From Leisingera sp. JC1 (GTDB lineage: Bacteria; Pseudomonadota; Alphaproteobacteria; Rhodobacterales; Rhodobacteraceae), in assembly GCF_001679925.1 (NCBI RefSeq), contig NZ_LYUZ01000095.1:1-45012 (forward strand): a DNA stretch of 45,012 bases, in the 5' to 3' direction. The notes below the pieces were generated by a model. That model saw only the letters and a program-made list of their open reading frames with translations, was not told the DNA's origin and ran no database searches. Of this stretch, positions 8,023-17,384 are shown one piece after another. How positions within the stretch are numbered: position 1 is the first letter of the stretch; each line of letters starts with the position of its first letter. The translations under genes and the position numbers were made by a program.

Positions 8023-8613
8023 TTATGGTGTCTGGCGAATCAGGTAGCTGCCGCCGCCCTGCCGCACCAATTTGTAGTCTTCTTTTTGCGGAGCAGTATG
8101 CGCAGGATTTTCAAGTTTTGCGAGTGCCAGGCGTAAATTATCGCGGATTGCGTCACTTTCGCCATTGTCGAGCGCGTAGGCGCGATGGAACACCTGCACC
8201 GCTTCGGCGGTCTTGCCGCGTTCCATCAGCGTGACACCCAGATTATTCATCGGTTCCGGCCAGTCCGGATCGGCGGCCACGGCCTGGCGCAGCAGGTCCT
8301 CGGCCTGTCCCAGGCGCCGCAGGCCCAGCTGGGCGCTGCCCATGCCGGACAGCACTTCCGGCGTCAGCCCGTTATCCAGCGCCGCACGGGTGAAGGCCTC
8401 AAGCGCCAGGTTGTACTCTCCCGCGGCCATCAGCCGGTTGCCGACCAGCAGGGCGTCTGCCTCTTCGCCGCGCAGGTCCGCGCCCGGCGCCCAGGGGCTG
8501 TCCTTGTCCTGTCTCAAACCGCCCGGCGCACATGAAGCCGCCAGCGCAACAGCGCTGGCGGCGGTGAGAGCCAAAAGCAGCCGGACACCGGGTGCCCGTT
8601 CTGTCAAATTCAT
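8023..8613 (-). CDS. TPR lipoprotein, second TadD-like protein
   Basis: A 196-residue protein with a hydrophobic N-terminus ending in ALAASCAPGG, which fits a lipoprotein signal. It carries about three TPR-like units: LMAAGEYNLALEAFTRAALD, QLGLRRLGQAEDLLRQAV and MNNLGVTLMERGKTAEAVQV. Its start ATG overlaps the tadC stop (TAATG), indicating translational coupling. It is likely a second pilotin or scaffold-type component of the Tad machine; several alphaproteobacterial tad loci encode two TPR proteins at this place (from memory). The exact function is unknown. Confidence 0.82.
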   Translation of the reverse strand: MNLTERAPGVRLLLALTAASAVALAASCAPGGLRQDKDSPWAPGADLRGEEADALLVGNRLMAAGEYNLALEAFTRAALDNGLTPEVLSGMGSAQLGLRRLGQAEDLLRQAVAADPDWPEPMNNLGVTLMERGKTAEAVQVFHRAYALDNGESDAIRDNLRLALAKLENPAHTAPQKEDYKLVRQGGGSYLIRQTP

Positions 8614-9596
8614 TATTGGGGTCCCAGATTGCCCAGATTTGCGATGTTCTGCGCCGAGGGGCCGACCAGGATGATCAGCAGCGGCGGAACCGTCAGCCCC
8701 ATTGTGGCAAGTGTCATCTTCACAGGCAACTTGTTTGCGGCCTCTTCCGCCCGCATGACCCGTTTGTCGCGCATCTCGCCGGCATAAACCCGCAGCGCGT
8801 CGGCGATCGAGGTGCCGAAGCTGGCGGACTGGATCATCACCGTCACAAAGGAAGAGACATCCATCACGCCGCAGCGGGTGCCGAAATCCCGCAGCACCTT
8901 GTCCTTGTCCTTGCCCGCTTTCATTTCATGGGCAACCACCTGGAATTCTTCCGACAGCTCCGGGTAGGAGCTGCGCAGCTCCGAGGCCACCCTCACGATG
9001 GCCTGGTCCAGCGACTGACCGGCCTCGACGCAGACCAGCATCATGTCCAGCGCGTCCGGGAAAGCGTCCGTGATCGCCTGCTTGCGGGCCTCGATGCGGC
9101 GGGTGATCCAGTAACGCGGCAGGAAATAGCACACGGCCGCGGGGGCCAGAATGCGGATCGCCATCTGCTGGCCGTCGAATTCCACATCCGCCTTCAGAAC
9201 GTAGACAAAGAACAGCCCGCCCATCAGGCCGACCAGCCCCAGGGCAAACTGGGCAAAGTGGAACAGCCGCACGGAGTCCTTGGAGATATAGCCCGCCTGC
9301 CGCAGCCGCAGTTCCATCGCGGACAGCTCGTCAGCATTCTGCGGCTCCAGGAAGTTGGCGAATTTCTGCAGCTGTTCATTGCGGCCGGTCTGCCGCAGCC
9401 GCTCCTTCTGCGGCGACTGCCGGGTTTCCGGCTTGATGTTCTTCTGCAGCTTCTTCAGCGGGTCTTCCCGCTGGTTCATGAGCAGCGGAATGGCCAGCAG
9501 GATCATGAACATACCCGCAATGCCAAGCGCCAGAAGCGGGCCGAACGGGCCGAACTGCGAGGTGAGGAAGCCTTCGATACCGGTCAGGAAATCCAC
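8613..9596 (-). CDS. tadC: Tad pilus inner-membrane platform protein TadC
   Basis: A 327-residue protein of the type II secretion F (GspF/TadC) domain family. Hydrophobic segments occur near residues 20-37, 135-155, and at the C-terminus (TLATMGLTVPPLLIILVGPS). The conserved cytoplasmic F-domain segment is seen as DAFPDALDMMLVCVEAGQSL and the later SFGTSIADALRVYAGEMRDK. With TadB it forms the inner-membrane platform on which the TadA ATPase acts. It begins 10 bases after the tadB stop and overlaps the next gene by TAATG. Confidence 0.93.
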   Translation of the reverse strand: MDFLTGIEGFLTSQFGPFGPLLALGIAGMFMILLAIPLLMNQREDPLKKLQKNIKPETRQSPQKERLRQTGRNEQLQKFANFLEPQNADELSAMELRLRQAGYISKDSVRLFHFAQFALGLVGLMGGLFFVYVLKADVEFDGQQMAIRILAPAAVCYFLPRYWITRRIEARKQAITDAFPDALDMMLVCVEAGQSLDQAIVRVASELRSSYPELSEEFQVVAHEMKAGKDKDKVLRDFGTRCGVMDVSSFVTVMIQSASFGTSIADALRVYAGEMRDKRVMRAEEAANKLPVKMTLATMGLTVPPLLIILVGPSAQNIANLGNLGPQ

Positions 9597-9606
9597 GGTC
9601 CGCTCC

Positions 9607-10574
9607 TTAGACTTTGATGTTGGTCAGAATGCGCATGACGATCAGGTTGGCGGTCAGCATTGCGCCAACGACGAAACATGCAGGGATGAACCAGGGGTGG
9701 TCCGTGACGTTGTCATAGTAGTTGGGGTCCTTGACCAGGATCCCGATCAGGCACAGCAGCGGGAAACCGGACAGGAACTTGCCGGACCACTGCGCCTCGG
9801 CGGTGATCGCCTTCACCCGGCGGAACAGTCGGAAGCGGGCGCGGATCACCTTGGCCAGGCCTGCCAGCACCTCGGCCAGGTTGCCGCCTGACTGCTGCTG
9901 GATGGTCACAGCCACCGCCAGGAAGCGCATGTCCTGCATGTCCAGGCGCTCCGCCATCTCCTTGAGCGCCTCGCCGACATCGCGGCCATAGGCGCACTCA
10001 TCGGAGATGACGCCGAATTCGGTGGCCAGCGGGTCTTCGACCTCGTTGGAGACGATCTGAATGGCGGAGGTGAACGGGTGGCCGACGCGAAGCGAGCGCA
10101 CCATCAGCTCCACCGCATCGGGCAGCTGTTCCTCAATCAGCGCCATGCGCTTGGCCGCCTTCTTGTTGACCCAGAAGAACACCGCCCCGACACCGATGAT
10201 CACGGCGCCCAGAACACGGACTGGCAGCGGCGCCGCAGTGCCGATGCTGAGACCGACAAACGCCAGCCCGGCCAGCCCGGCCATGATCACGATCAGCTGC
10301 TTGGGGGAAAAGGCGATGGCCGCCTTCTGCGCCCGTTCGGACAGCAGCGAATACAGCGGGATCGACTGCGATTTGGCGTGCTGGCCCATCTCCTTGCGCA
10401 GCTGCTCCAGCACCTGCTCGCGGTTGTTGCCCTTCTCCATCATCTCCAGCCGGCGGTTGACCTTGCTGTTCAGACTGATGGATTTGCCAAAGACAAACAG
10501 ATACAGGCCTTCGACCAGCGCCAGAATCCCAAAGAAGATCGCGCCGTAAATAAGCGGTTCGGCACTCAGTTCCA

Positions 10575-10575
<1 letters not shown>
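9607..10575 (-). CDS. tadB: Tad pilus inner-membrane platform protein TadB
   Basis: A 322-residue type II secretion F-domain protein, paralogous to TadC. It has an N-terminal membrane segment (YGAIFFGILALVEGLYLFVF), a central pair near residues 95-130, and a C-terminal pair. The F-domain motif reads EEQLPDAVELMVRSLRVGHP and QQQSGGNLAEVLAGLAKVIR. It forms part of the inner-membrane assembly platform for Flp pili. Its ATG overlaps the tadA stop codon (ATGA), consistent with coupled translation. Confidence 0.94.
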
Positions 10576-12011
<1,436 letters not shown>

Positions 12012-12035
12012 CAACTCACCCCCAATTCAAGCCGT

Positions 12036-13271
12036 TCAGGCGGCTTCTGCTTCACTGCGGCCCAGCTCGTGCAGCGAGGCTGCAAGCTTGGCGATTTCCT
12101 TGCGCAACGGGTTCTTCGCGGCAGAGACAGCCAGCGGCAGACCGTGGTCGCAGCTCTGCAGGATCTGCTTGCCGCCGTCAGGCAGCTGCAGGTCGATCGA
12201 GATCCCCAGGGATTCGGCCATCCGCTTGACCCGGCTCTTGCCGGTCAGGTCGGTGAACTTGGGCGCCCGGTTCAGCGCAAAACGCAGCTTCTCGAACGGC
12301 AGGTCTTCGGCCTGCAGCGCCCGCTTCAGACGCAGCGCGTTCTGGGCCGAGCGCATATCCAGCTCGATCAGCGCGAAATAGACATGCGCCATGTTCAGCA
12401 CCGTCTCGGTCCATTGCACCAGCGTGTGCGGCATATCGATGACGACGAAATCGAAATGGCTGCGGGCCATCGCAATGACACGGGTAATGTCCTCATGCGA
12501 CAGCAGATCCAGCGGCACCATTTCGGCCGGCGCTGTCAGGACCTGCAGCTTGTCCTGGAACGGGATCAGGGCCTGGCCGAACAGATCCTCGTCCATGTTT
12601 TCCGATTCGCTCAGCATTTCCATCACCGCGTCGCGGCGCGGCAGGTCCAGGTAAGTTGCGGCCGAACCCGCCTGCAGGTCGAGGTCCAGCAGGCAGACGG
12701 TAGGCTCTTCATGCTCGCTGAGTGCTGCAAGCTCCCAGGCCAGGTTGACCGCCATGGTTGTGGAGCCGGTGCCGCCTGCCAGTCCGTGGCAGACGATCAC
12801 CGCGCCTTCGCGCTGGCTGCCGGACTGCAGCTGATGCTGGTTCTGTGCCGCAGCGGGTGCCGGAGCCGGTGCCTGCAGCCGTTCGATGGCCGCCTGCAGC
12901 TCCTGTTCCGGCAGCGGGTAGGGGACAAATTCGTCAGCACCCTGGCGCAGCAGCGTGTGCAGCGCGGCCGGGGTCACGTCTTCGGCAATCAGGATGACCT
13001 TGATGCCGCGTGCTTTGGCCTGGGTGATGATCTCTCCCATCAGCGGCAGGTCGCCCTCGTCGGCGCTGTCGATGGCCAGAGCAATGAATTGCAGCGGTTC
13101 CGCTTCGGCCTGGCCAAAGAAGGCCAGCGCCTCGGTAAAGCCCAGATCGCCCCAGGCCTCGCCCAGTGCGGCTTCCATGTCTTCAATCAGGAGGTCGAAA
13201 TTCTGCACGTCGCGGCTGACAGTGCAGGCAACAATCGCAGGTGTTTCTGTTTGCGGCATACCGCTGCTCAT
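12036..13271 (-). CDS. cpaE: Tad pilus localisation protein TadZ/CpaE (ParA/MinD-like)
   Basis: About 411 residues. The N-terminal part is an atypical receiver-like domain (VILIAEDVTPAALHTLLRQG), the middle a Pro/Ala/Gln linker, and the C-terminal half a ParA/MinD-type domain: HGLAGGTGSTTMAVNLAWEL, LLDLDLQAGSAATYLDL and FDFVVIDMPH. The P-loop lacks both lysines expected of KGGxGKT, so ATP binding may be weak. TadZ proteins place the Tad machine at the pole. Four in-frame ATGs lie near the start; AAGGA is 8 bases before the ATG at 13271, which is preferred, while 13280 is possible. The gene heads a second transcription unit after a terminator. Confidence 0.9.
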   Translation of the reverse strand: MSSGMPQTETPAIVACTVSRDVQNFDLLIEDMEAALGEAWGDLGFTEALAFFGQAEAEPLQFIALAIDSADEGDLPLMGEIITQAKARGIKVILIAEDVTPAALHTLLRQGADEFVPYPLPEQELQAAIERLQAPAPAPAAAQNQHQLQSGSQREGAVIVCHGLAGGTGSTTMAVNLAWELAALSEHEEPTVCLLDLDLQAGSAATYLDLPRRDAVMEMLSESENMDEDLFGQALIPFQDKLQVLTAPAEMVPLDLLSHEDITRVIAMARSHFDFVVIDMPHTLVQWTETVLNMAHVYFALIELDMRSAQNALRLKRALQAEDLPFEKLRFALNRAPKFTDLTGKSRVKRMAESLGISIDLQLPDGGKQILQSCDHGLPLAVSAAKNPLRKEIAKLAASLHELGRSEAEAA

Positions 13272-13370
13272 CGCCATCATCCTTGTTCACTTGGGCGGAC
13301 CGGGCTTTGGGCACAGTCCGCCTCTTGGAAACAATGTCGGCGGCAATCTAGGCGATATTGGGGCCAAAAA

Positions 13371-13405
13371 TCCCCAAATATGGGGAATTGTTACTACTTC
13401 GTAAC
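13371..13405. promoter_or_regulatory. Two dyads upstream of tadZ
   Basis: TCCCCA (13371-13376) and TGGGGA (13381-13386) flank AATA. GTTAC (13390-13394) and GTAAC (13401-13405) flank six bases. A further imperfect arm, ATATTGGGG, precedes at 13355-13363. They lie 100-135 bases upstream of the preferred tadZ start, so regulator binding is plausible but unproven. Confidence 0.35.
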
Positions 13406-13416
13406 CGACGGGCGGC

Positions 13417-13485
13417 AGGGGTCAGGACACAGCAATCCCGCATTTCTGGCGCGTGAACCGCCGCAAAGCAGCGGCCCTGACCCCT
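13417..13485. repeat. 10-bp inverted repeat with 49-base spacer
   Basis: AGGGGTCAGG at 13417-13426 is exactly complementary to CCTGACCCCT at 13476-13485. The spacer has its own GCCGC/GCGGC pairing. It could form a long hairpin in the 5' leader of the tadZ transcript, or be a looped binding site. Confidence 0.5.
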
Positions 13486-13594
13486 TGGACTTGACCGGTT
13501 TTGCCCCTGAGCTGCGCTATCGCCGCTTGAATTGGTGCCACTGTTCCAGCGGCCTTTGCCTGGTCAGGAACAAAATCAGGCAAACCAGCGGTGC

Positions 13595-13624
13595 AAAAAA
13601 GGAAGGGCCCTGATCCCAGGGCCC
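13595..13624 (-). terminator. Intrinsic terminator after the ompA-like gene
   Basis: On the minus strand, GGGCCCTG pairs with CAGGGCCC (13605-13612 / 13617-13624, 4-base loop) and is followed by TTCCTTTTTT (complement of A6 at 13595-13600). It lies 6 bases after the OmpA-like gene stop and splits the tad locus. Confidence 0.85.
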
Positions 13625-13630
13625 GCCTTA

Positions 13631-14251
13631 TTAACCTTCGTCGATGGTGGTGATGGTCAGCGAGGTCGGAGGTATCGCGCTCTCGATATACTCGCGGTAA
13701 ATGACCTTGGCGTATTTGCCGTCCAGCAGGGTCGGGTGCCGCTTCAGGAAGCCGCTCACCTCGGTCACGGTGCGGCGGTTGCGGCGCTCGCGGTCCGGCG
13801 TCGGAATCAGCGGCTGCGTCTCGCCGAAGGAGACCACCGCCTCAAGCCGGTTGCGGCTGATGCCGCGCGACACCAGGTAGTTGACCGCCGCACGTGCCCG
13901 GCGCAGGCCGAGGGACTTGTTGTAGGCGTTGCTGCCCACCGCATCCGTATGGCCGAACACGCGGAACCGCACCTCGGGGAACTGCTTGATCCAATGCGCC
14001 TGCCGGTCCAGCACCGCACGGGCTTCCTGATCCAGGCGCGCGCTGTCGAAGTCAAAGTTGATGGTGTTAGGCACTTCCTTGGCGAAGCGGCCGGCCAGTT
14101 GAATGGCATAGCTGCGGTCGCCCTTCATGACAGCGGCGTTGGTTGCGGCCGCGTCGCCGAAATGCTTTTGCTGCTGTGCGCTGAAACCCGTGGCGTCAGT
14201 GCAGGCTGCGACACTCAGCATCAGGCCGGCCCAGGCGATTTTTCTGATCAT
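13631..14251 (-). CDS. OmpA-like lipoprotein in the Tad locus
   Basis: A 206-residue protein with signal MIRKIAWAGLMLSVAAC ending in a lipobox (VAAC). The C-terminal two thirds form an OmpA-like peptidoglycan-binding domain: INFDFDSARLDQEARAVLDR, VRFRVFGHTDAVGSNAYNKS, LGLRRARAAVNYLVSRGI and the final RRNRRTVTEV. Such domains anchor envelope machines to the cell wall. It sits directly downstream of the secretin gene (18 bases), where other tad loci encode CpaD/RcpB, so it may serve as the periplasmic anchor or pilotin of the pore. The transcript ends at a terminator 6 bases after the stop. Confidence 0.85.
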   Translation of the reverse strand: MIRKIAWAGLMLSVAACTDATGFSAQQQKHFGDAAATNAAVMKGDRSYAIQLAGRFAKEVPNTINFDFDSARLDQEARAVLDRQAHWIKQFPEVRFRVFGHTDAVGSNAYNKSLGLRRARAAVNYLVSRGISRNRLEAVVSFGETQPLIPTPDRERRNRRTVTEVSGFLKRHPTLLDGKYAKVIYREYIESAIPPTSLTITTIDEG

Positions 14252-14269
14252 CCGCTCAATTCCCTCTGC

Positions 14270-15661
14270 TTAGTCCAGCACGTAGCCGTAGGAGCCGTTG
14301 AAATCCTGACGCGCAACTTCCGCAGCGGCGCCTTTGACATTGCGCTCCGTTGCACCCAGCAGGAACAGATCCGCTTCGCTGGGCGCTTTTACCCGGTCGG
14401 TCGGCAGCACCAGCGCTTCGCCGCGGGTCGGTGTGACCAGATGCGCGCTGACAATGATAACCAGCTCCGATTGCGAGTGCTGGAAATCTGCGCTGCGGAA
14501 CAGGGCGCCGAGGATCGGCACGTCACCCAGCCAGGGCACTTGTGCATTGTTGTCGAGGAAGTTGTCTTCGATCAGGCCGGCGATGGCAAAGCTCTCGCCA
14601 TCCCGCAGCTCAACAGTGGTCGATGCTTCACGGCGGGTGAAGGCGCTGACAGTCAGGTTGTTCAGGGTAAAGCCGTTGCTCGGGTCCAGTGCGGACACCG
14701 CAGCCACCAGCTCAAGGTTGATCAGATCACCGTCGACAACACGGGGAATGAAGCTGAGCTCGATGCCGAAGGGTTTGTATTCAATGCTGATTTCCCCTTC
14801 GTTCCCGGTGGTGGGGACGGGGTATTCACCGCCAGCCAGGAAGTTCGCTTCCTGCCCAGACAGTGCAGACAAGTTCGGTTCGGCCAGGGTGCGGACCAGC
14901 CCTTTACGCTCCAGCGCTTCCAGCAGCAGGCGCACGCGGGCGTTGCCGACACCGAAATCAAACAGGAACGCGCCCTGGATATTGTCCTGAGGGGTGATTG
15001 TGTCGGTGCCGACACCGTTACCGGCAGCCAGCATCGTGCCGGTTTCAATTGCCTTATTGCTCGAAGCGGTTGCCAGCGACGCGCTGAGCGACTTGGTCAC
15101 TGACCGCTGCATCTCGGCGAATCGGACCTCAAGCATGACCTGCTGAATGCCGCCAACCGACATCAGGTTGCTGACACGCTCGGGCGCATAGCGCTCCGCC
15201 AGGTCCAGCGCCCGCTGCAGGCGGGCAGAGCTGGACACCACGCCCGACAGCACGATGCCGTCGTTTGCGGTGCGCACTTCGATTTTCTCGTTCGGCAGGA
15301 TCTGGCGCAGGCGCTCCTTGAATTCGGTCACATCCGCAGCCACCCGCACTTCCACGTTGGTGATCAGCTGCCCGGAGCCGTCAAGCAGCGTCAACGTGGT
15401 CAGACCCGGGGATTTGCCCAGCACATAAATTGTGCGGTCGGACAGGGACGAAATGTCCGCGATGCCCGGATTCGCGATGCTGAGTTCCGCGAAGGGGGTT
15501 TCGCTTTCAACCACCACGGCGCGGTTCATGGGCACGTCCAGCGTCGCCGCCGTGCCTTTTTTTACCACCCGCAAGGATTGTGCCGATGCCCCATCCGCAC
15601 CCGGTATGCCAATAAACGATAGACCCAAAAGGGCCGCCGCAACGAACCTACGAATTTTCAT
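14270..15661 (-). CDS. cpaC: Flp pilus outer-membrane secretin CpaC/RcpA
   Basis: A 463-residue secretin. It has a Sec signal peptide (MKIRRFVAAALLGLSFIG to about residue 28), an N-terminal pilus-type domain (VVVESETPFAELSIANPGIA), a BON-like segment (IEVRTANDGIVLSGVVSSSA), and the secretin domain with VRLLLEALERKGLVRTLAEP, LAGGEYPVP and VPWLGDVPILGALFRS, the family hallmark. It forms the outer-membrane channel for Flp pili. The start at 15661 gives a proper signal peptide; the ORF runs seven codons further upstream without improvement. It lies after cpaB, separated by 214 bases with a strong hairpin. Confidence 0.94.
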   Translation of the reverse strand: MKIRRFVAAALLGLSFIGIPGADGASAQSLRVVKKGTAATLDVPMNRAVVVESETPFAELSIANPGIADISSLSDRTIYVLGKSPGLTTLTLLDGSGQLITNVEVRVAADVTEFKERLRQILPNEKIEVRTANDGIVLSGVVSSSARLQRALDLAERYAPERVSNLMSVGGIQQVMLEVRFAEMQRSVTKSLSASLATASSNKAIETGTMLAAGNGVGTDTITPQDNIQGAFLFDFGVGNARVRLLLEALERKGLVRTLAEPNLSALSGQEANFLAGGEYPVPTTGNEGEISIEYKPFGIELSFIPRVVDGDLINLELVAAVSALDPSNGFTLNNLTVSAFTRREASTTVELRDGESFAIAGLIEDNFLDNNAQVPWLGDVPILGALFRSADFQHSQSELVIIVSAHLVTPTRGEALVLPTDRVKAPSEADLFLLGATERNVKGAAAEVARQDFNGSYGYVLD

Positions 15662-15810
15662 GTGACCTGCCTTTCCGATCACGCCTCATTGTTCGGGTCT
15701 TTATGCCCGCTCTTTCCGGCACTGTGGGACAGTTCCCGAATTATTGCAAGAATCAATGGCTTCGGGGCCTTTCTTAAGCAGCGCGGCATGTGGGGCCTAA
15801 GCAACAGACA

Positions 15811-15845
15811 GTTCAGCCGCGCTCCGGAAGGACGCGCGGCTGAAC
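15811..15845. repeat. Strong hairpin between cpaB and cpaC
   Basis: GTTCAGCCGCGC (15811-15822) and GCGCGGCTGAAC (15834-15845) form a perfect 12-bp stem with an 11-base loop. It begins 30 bases after the cpaB stop on the minus strand. No T-run follows, so it is more likely an mRNA stabiliser or partial terminator than a full intrinsic terminator. Confidence 0.65.
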
Positions 15846-15875
15846 CTGTTAATGCACTGTAATGGAACAGAAAGC

Positions 15876-16733
15876 TTAGTTGGTGCAGGGGATCGGGATG
15901 GCCACAACTTCTGCGCCGCGGCGGGTACGGATGGTGCAGACTTGTTCCCTTTCGACCTCCTGCGGGGCTTCGATTGCGCCAAGGCCCAGAAGCTTGCGCT
16001 GGTCCACTTCGATGACTGAGGCAATGGTGTCATCGCCTGCACCCACCAGCGCCAGCGTCAGCTTGCCGGTGCTCTGCGCCTGGGCCAGGGCGGCAACTTG
16101 TTCAGGTCGCGCTGCAACAGTAACCGTGCGGGCAATGACGGCCCCATCGATATCGTTGCTGGCCTTCTGGTCCACCGCGATCAGTTCCACATTGGTCTCG
16201 ATCAGCCGGGTGAAATCGCCCTGAACAGCGCCTTCCTGGCGCACTTGGCCAGTCCAGTAGATGTCGACCTTGTCGCCGGGACGCAGAAACCCTGACACGC
16301 CGGAGGACACATCCACCCGGATCGCAAAGGCACGCATGCCGCGCTCCAGCCGCGAAGTGATGCCGGCGTCTTCACCGGGCAGGGTGATCTTGCTGGCCAT
16401 GATGGCCTCGTTCTTTTCCATGGTGCGCAGGATGACGCGGGGGGCGTCGTCCGAACCCGGCGGGAACAAAGCTTCAAGGCTGGTGAACACGCCTTCCGGC
16501 AGGCTTTCCTTGGGCCAGCGCACCTGGCGGATGTTTTCCTTGGTCAGGCGGTGGCCGTATTTCAAAGTATCCGTCGCAACAAAGATGTCGACGGTGGGGA
16601 TGTTCTCAACCCGGGACGCGCGTTCCTGCGCAAGCGCGTTCTGATATGCGCTGACATATTTCTTCGTCATCATCACGGCGCCGCCGGCCAGGGCAACGCC
16701 AACAATCAGTACCAGTACAAAAATACCGCGCAT
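15876..16733 (-). CDS. cpaB: Flp pilus assembly protein CpaB/RcpC
   Basis: A 285-residue protein with an N-terminal membrane anchor (IFVLVLIVGVALAGGAVMM). The SAF domain follows (VDIFVATDTLKYGHRLTKEN, VILRTMEKNEAIMASKI) and then the RcpC/CpaB core (RAFAIRVDVSSGVSGFLRPG, DKVDIYWTG). Two Cys residues near the C-terminus (EQVCTIRTRRG, IPIPCTN) may form a disulfide. RcpC proteins modify or gate the secretin complex in the periplasm. The gene lies 127 bases after the second pilin gene, with no terminator seen between, and upstream of cpaC. Confidence 0.92.
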   Translation of the reverse strand: MRGIFVLVLIVGVALAGGAVMMTKKYVSAYQNALAQERASRVENIPTVDIFVATDTLKYGHRLTKENIRQVRWPKESLPEGVFTSLEALFPPGSDDAPRVILRTMEKNEAIMASKITLPGEDAGITSRLERGMRAFAIRVDVSSGVSGFLRPGDKVDIYWTGQVRQEGAVQGDFTRLIETNVELIAVDQKASNDIDGAVIARTVTVAARPEQVAALAQAQSTGKLTLALVGAGDDTIASVIEVDQRKLLGLGAIEAPQEVEREQVCTIRTRRGAEVVAIPIPCTN

Positions 16734-16860
16734 AACTGTTCCTTTCGTGTGGTCTTCAACCCGCCGGGCAGGGGGTGTCAGCGCCGGAATGCCGTATTGT
16801 TACAGGGGCAGCTGCACCTGGGTTCAGGCGTAGTGCGCAATCAGGCGGAAATGGCCTGAC

Positions 16861-17070
16861 TTATTGGAAGACCGAGTCTTGCAACTCGCCAATCGTTTCG
16901 GCAGCGTTATTCACATAGGTCTTGGTGCTGGTGCTGACTTGCTCAACGCCTGCCCCGATCGACACAAATGCAATGCCTGCAATCGACGCAACAACTGCAG
17001 TCAGAACAACCCAGTCAACGGTCACCGCTCCGTGTTCATCTGAGCGGAATTTGGCAAAAAGTGAAAACAT
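16861..17070 (-). CDS. flp: Flp-family pilin (second copy)
   Basis: A 69-residue Flp pilin starting MFSLFAKFRSDEHGAVTVDW. The short basic leader ends in Gly14, where the prepilin peptidase is expected to cut, and a hydrophobic helix follows (VVLTAVVASIAGIAFVSIG). The position five after the cleavage site is Asp instead of the usual Glu of type IV pilins, and Trp replaces the usual Tyr after it. The start at 17070 is preceded by GGTGGAACCC. It is separated from the first pilin gene by a hairpin with a T-run, so it may be less abundantly transcribed. Confidence 0.9.
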   Translation of the reverse strand: MFSLFAKFRSDEHGAVTVDWVVLTAVVASIAGIAFVSIGAGVEQVSTSTKTYVNNAAETIGELQDSVFQ

Positions 17071-17100
17071 GGGTTCCACCTTCTTTCTGCTTTTCTTGGG

Positions 17101-17133
17101 AAAAGAGGCCGCGCATCTTCGCAATGCGCGGCC
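17101..17133 (-). terminator. Attenuator-like terminator between the two flp genes
   Basis: On the minus strand GGCCGCGCAT pairs with ATGCGCGGCC (17107-17116 / 17124-17133, 7-base loop) and is followed by TCTTTTCCC. It is 35 bases after the first pilin stop and upstream of the second pilin. It may release a short pilin mRNA while letting part of the transcription continue. Confidence 0.7.
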
Positions 17134-17168
17134 CCTCAGCTTAAGAAATTGCCGTTTGCGGCCACTGC

Positions 17169-17384
17169 TTACGGAGTGGTGGTGCCGGTGTCGAAGGTGG
17201 TCGGCACTTCGCCGTCAACCGCGGTCAGGAAGTCGCCGGTCGAGCCTGCGATGGTTTCGATGCCGCCACCGATCGAGGAGTAGGCAACGCCGGCCAGGGC
17301 TGCAACAGCTGCGGTCAGAACGACCCAGTCAACAGTCACGGCGCCGTCTTCGTCTTTGCGGAAGTTTTTGATGAACTTGATCAT
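17169..17384 (-). CDS. flp: Flp-family major pilin candidate (first copy)
   Basis: A 71-residue Flp pilin, MIKFIKNFRKDEDGAVTVDW at the start. It has the basic leader, Gly14 before the processing site, and the hydrophobic N-terminal helix VVLTAAVAALAGVAYSSIGG. As in its neighbour, an Asp-Trp pair replaces Glu-Tyr. The C-terminal tail is short and Thr-rich (TTFDTGTTTP). The ATG at 17384 follows a very strong GGAGGGACC ribosome site, and the first position in the operon with a hairpin after it points to high expression, as expected for the major pilin. Confidence 0.92.
   Translation of the reverse strand: MIKFIKNFRKDEDGAVTVDWVVLTAAVAALAGVAYSSIGGGIETIAGSTGDFLTAVDGEVPTTFDTGTTTP

Larger units (their letters stand above)
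13272..13630. other. Intergenic region ahead of tadZ: dyads and terminator, no gene
   Basis: About 360 bases without a credible gene separate the OmpA-like gene from tadZ. It holds an intrinsic terminator at its far end, a long-spaced inverted repeat (13417-13485) and two short dyads close to tadZ. A promoter for the tadZ-tadABC unit is expected here, but no convincing -35/-10 pair was recognised. A plus-strand open frame across it is the shadow of the opposite strand. Confidence 0.6.
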
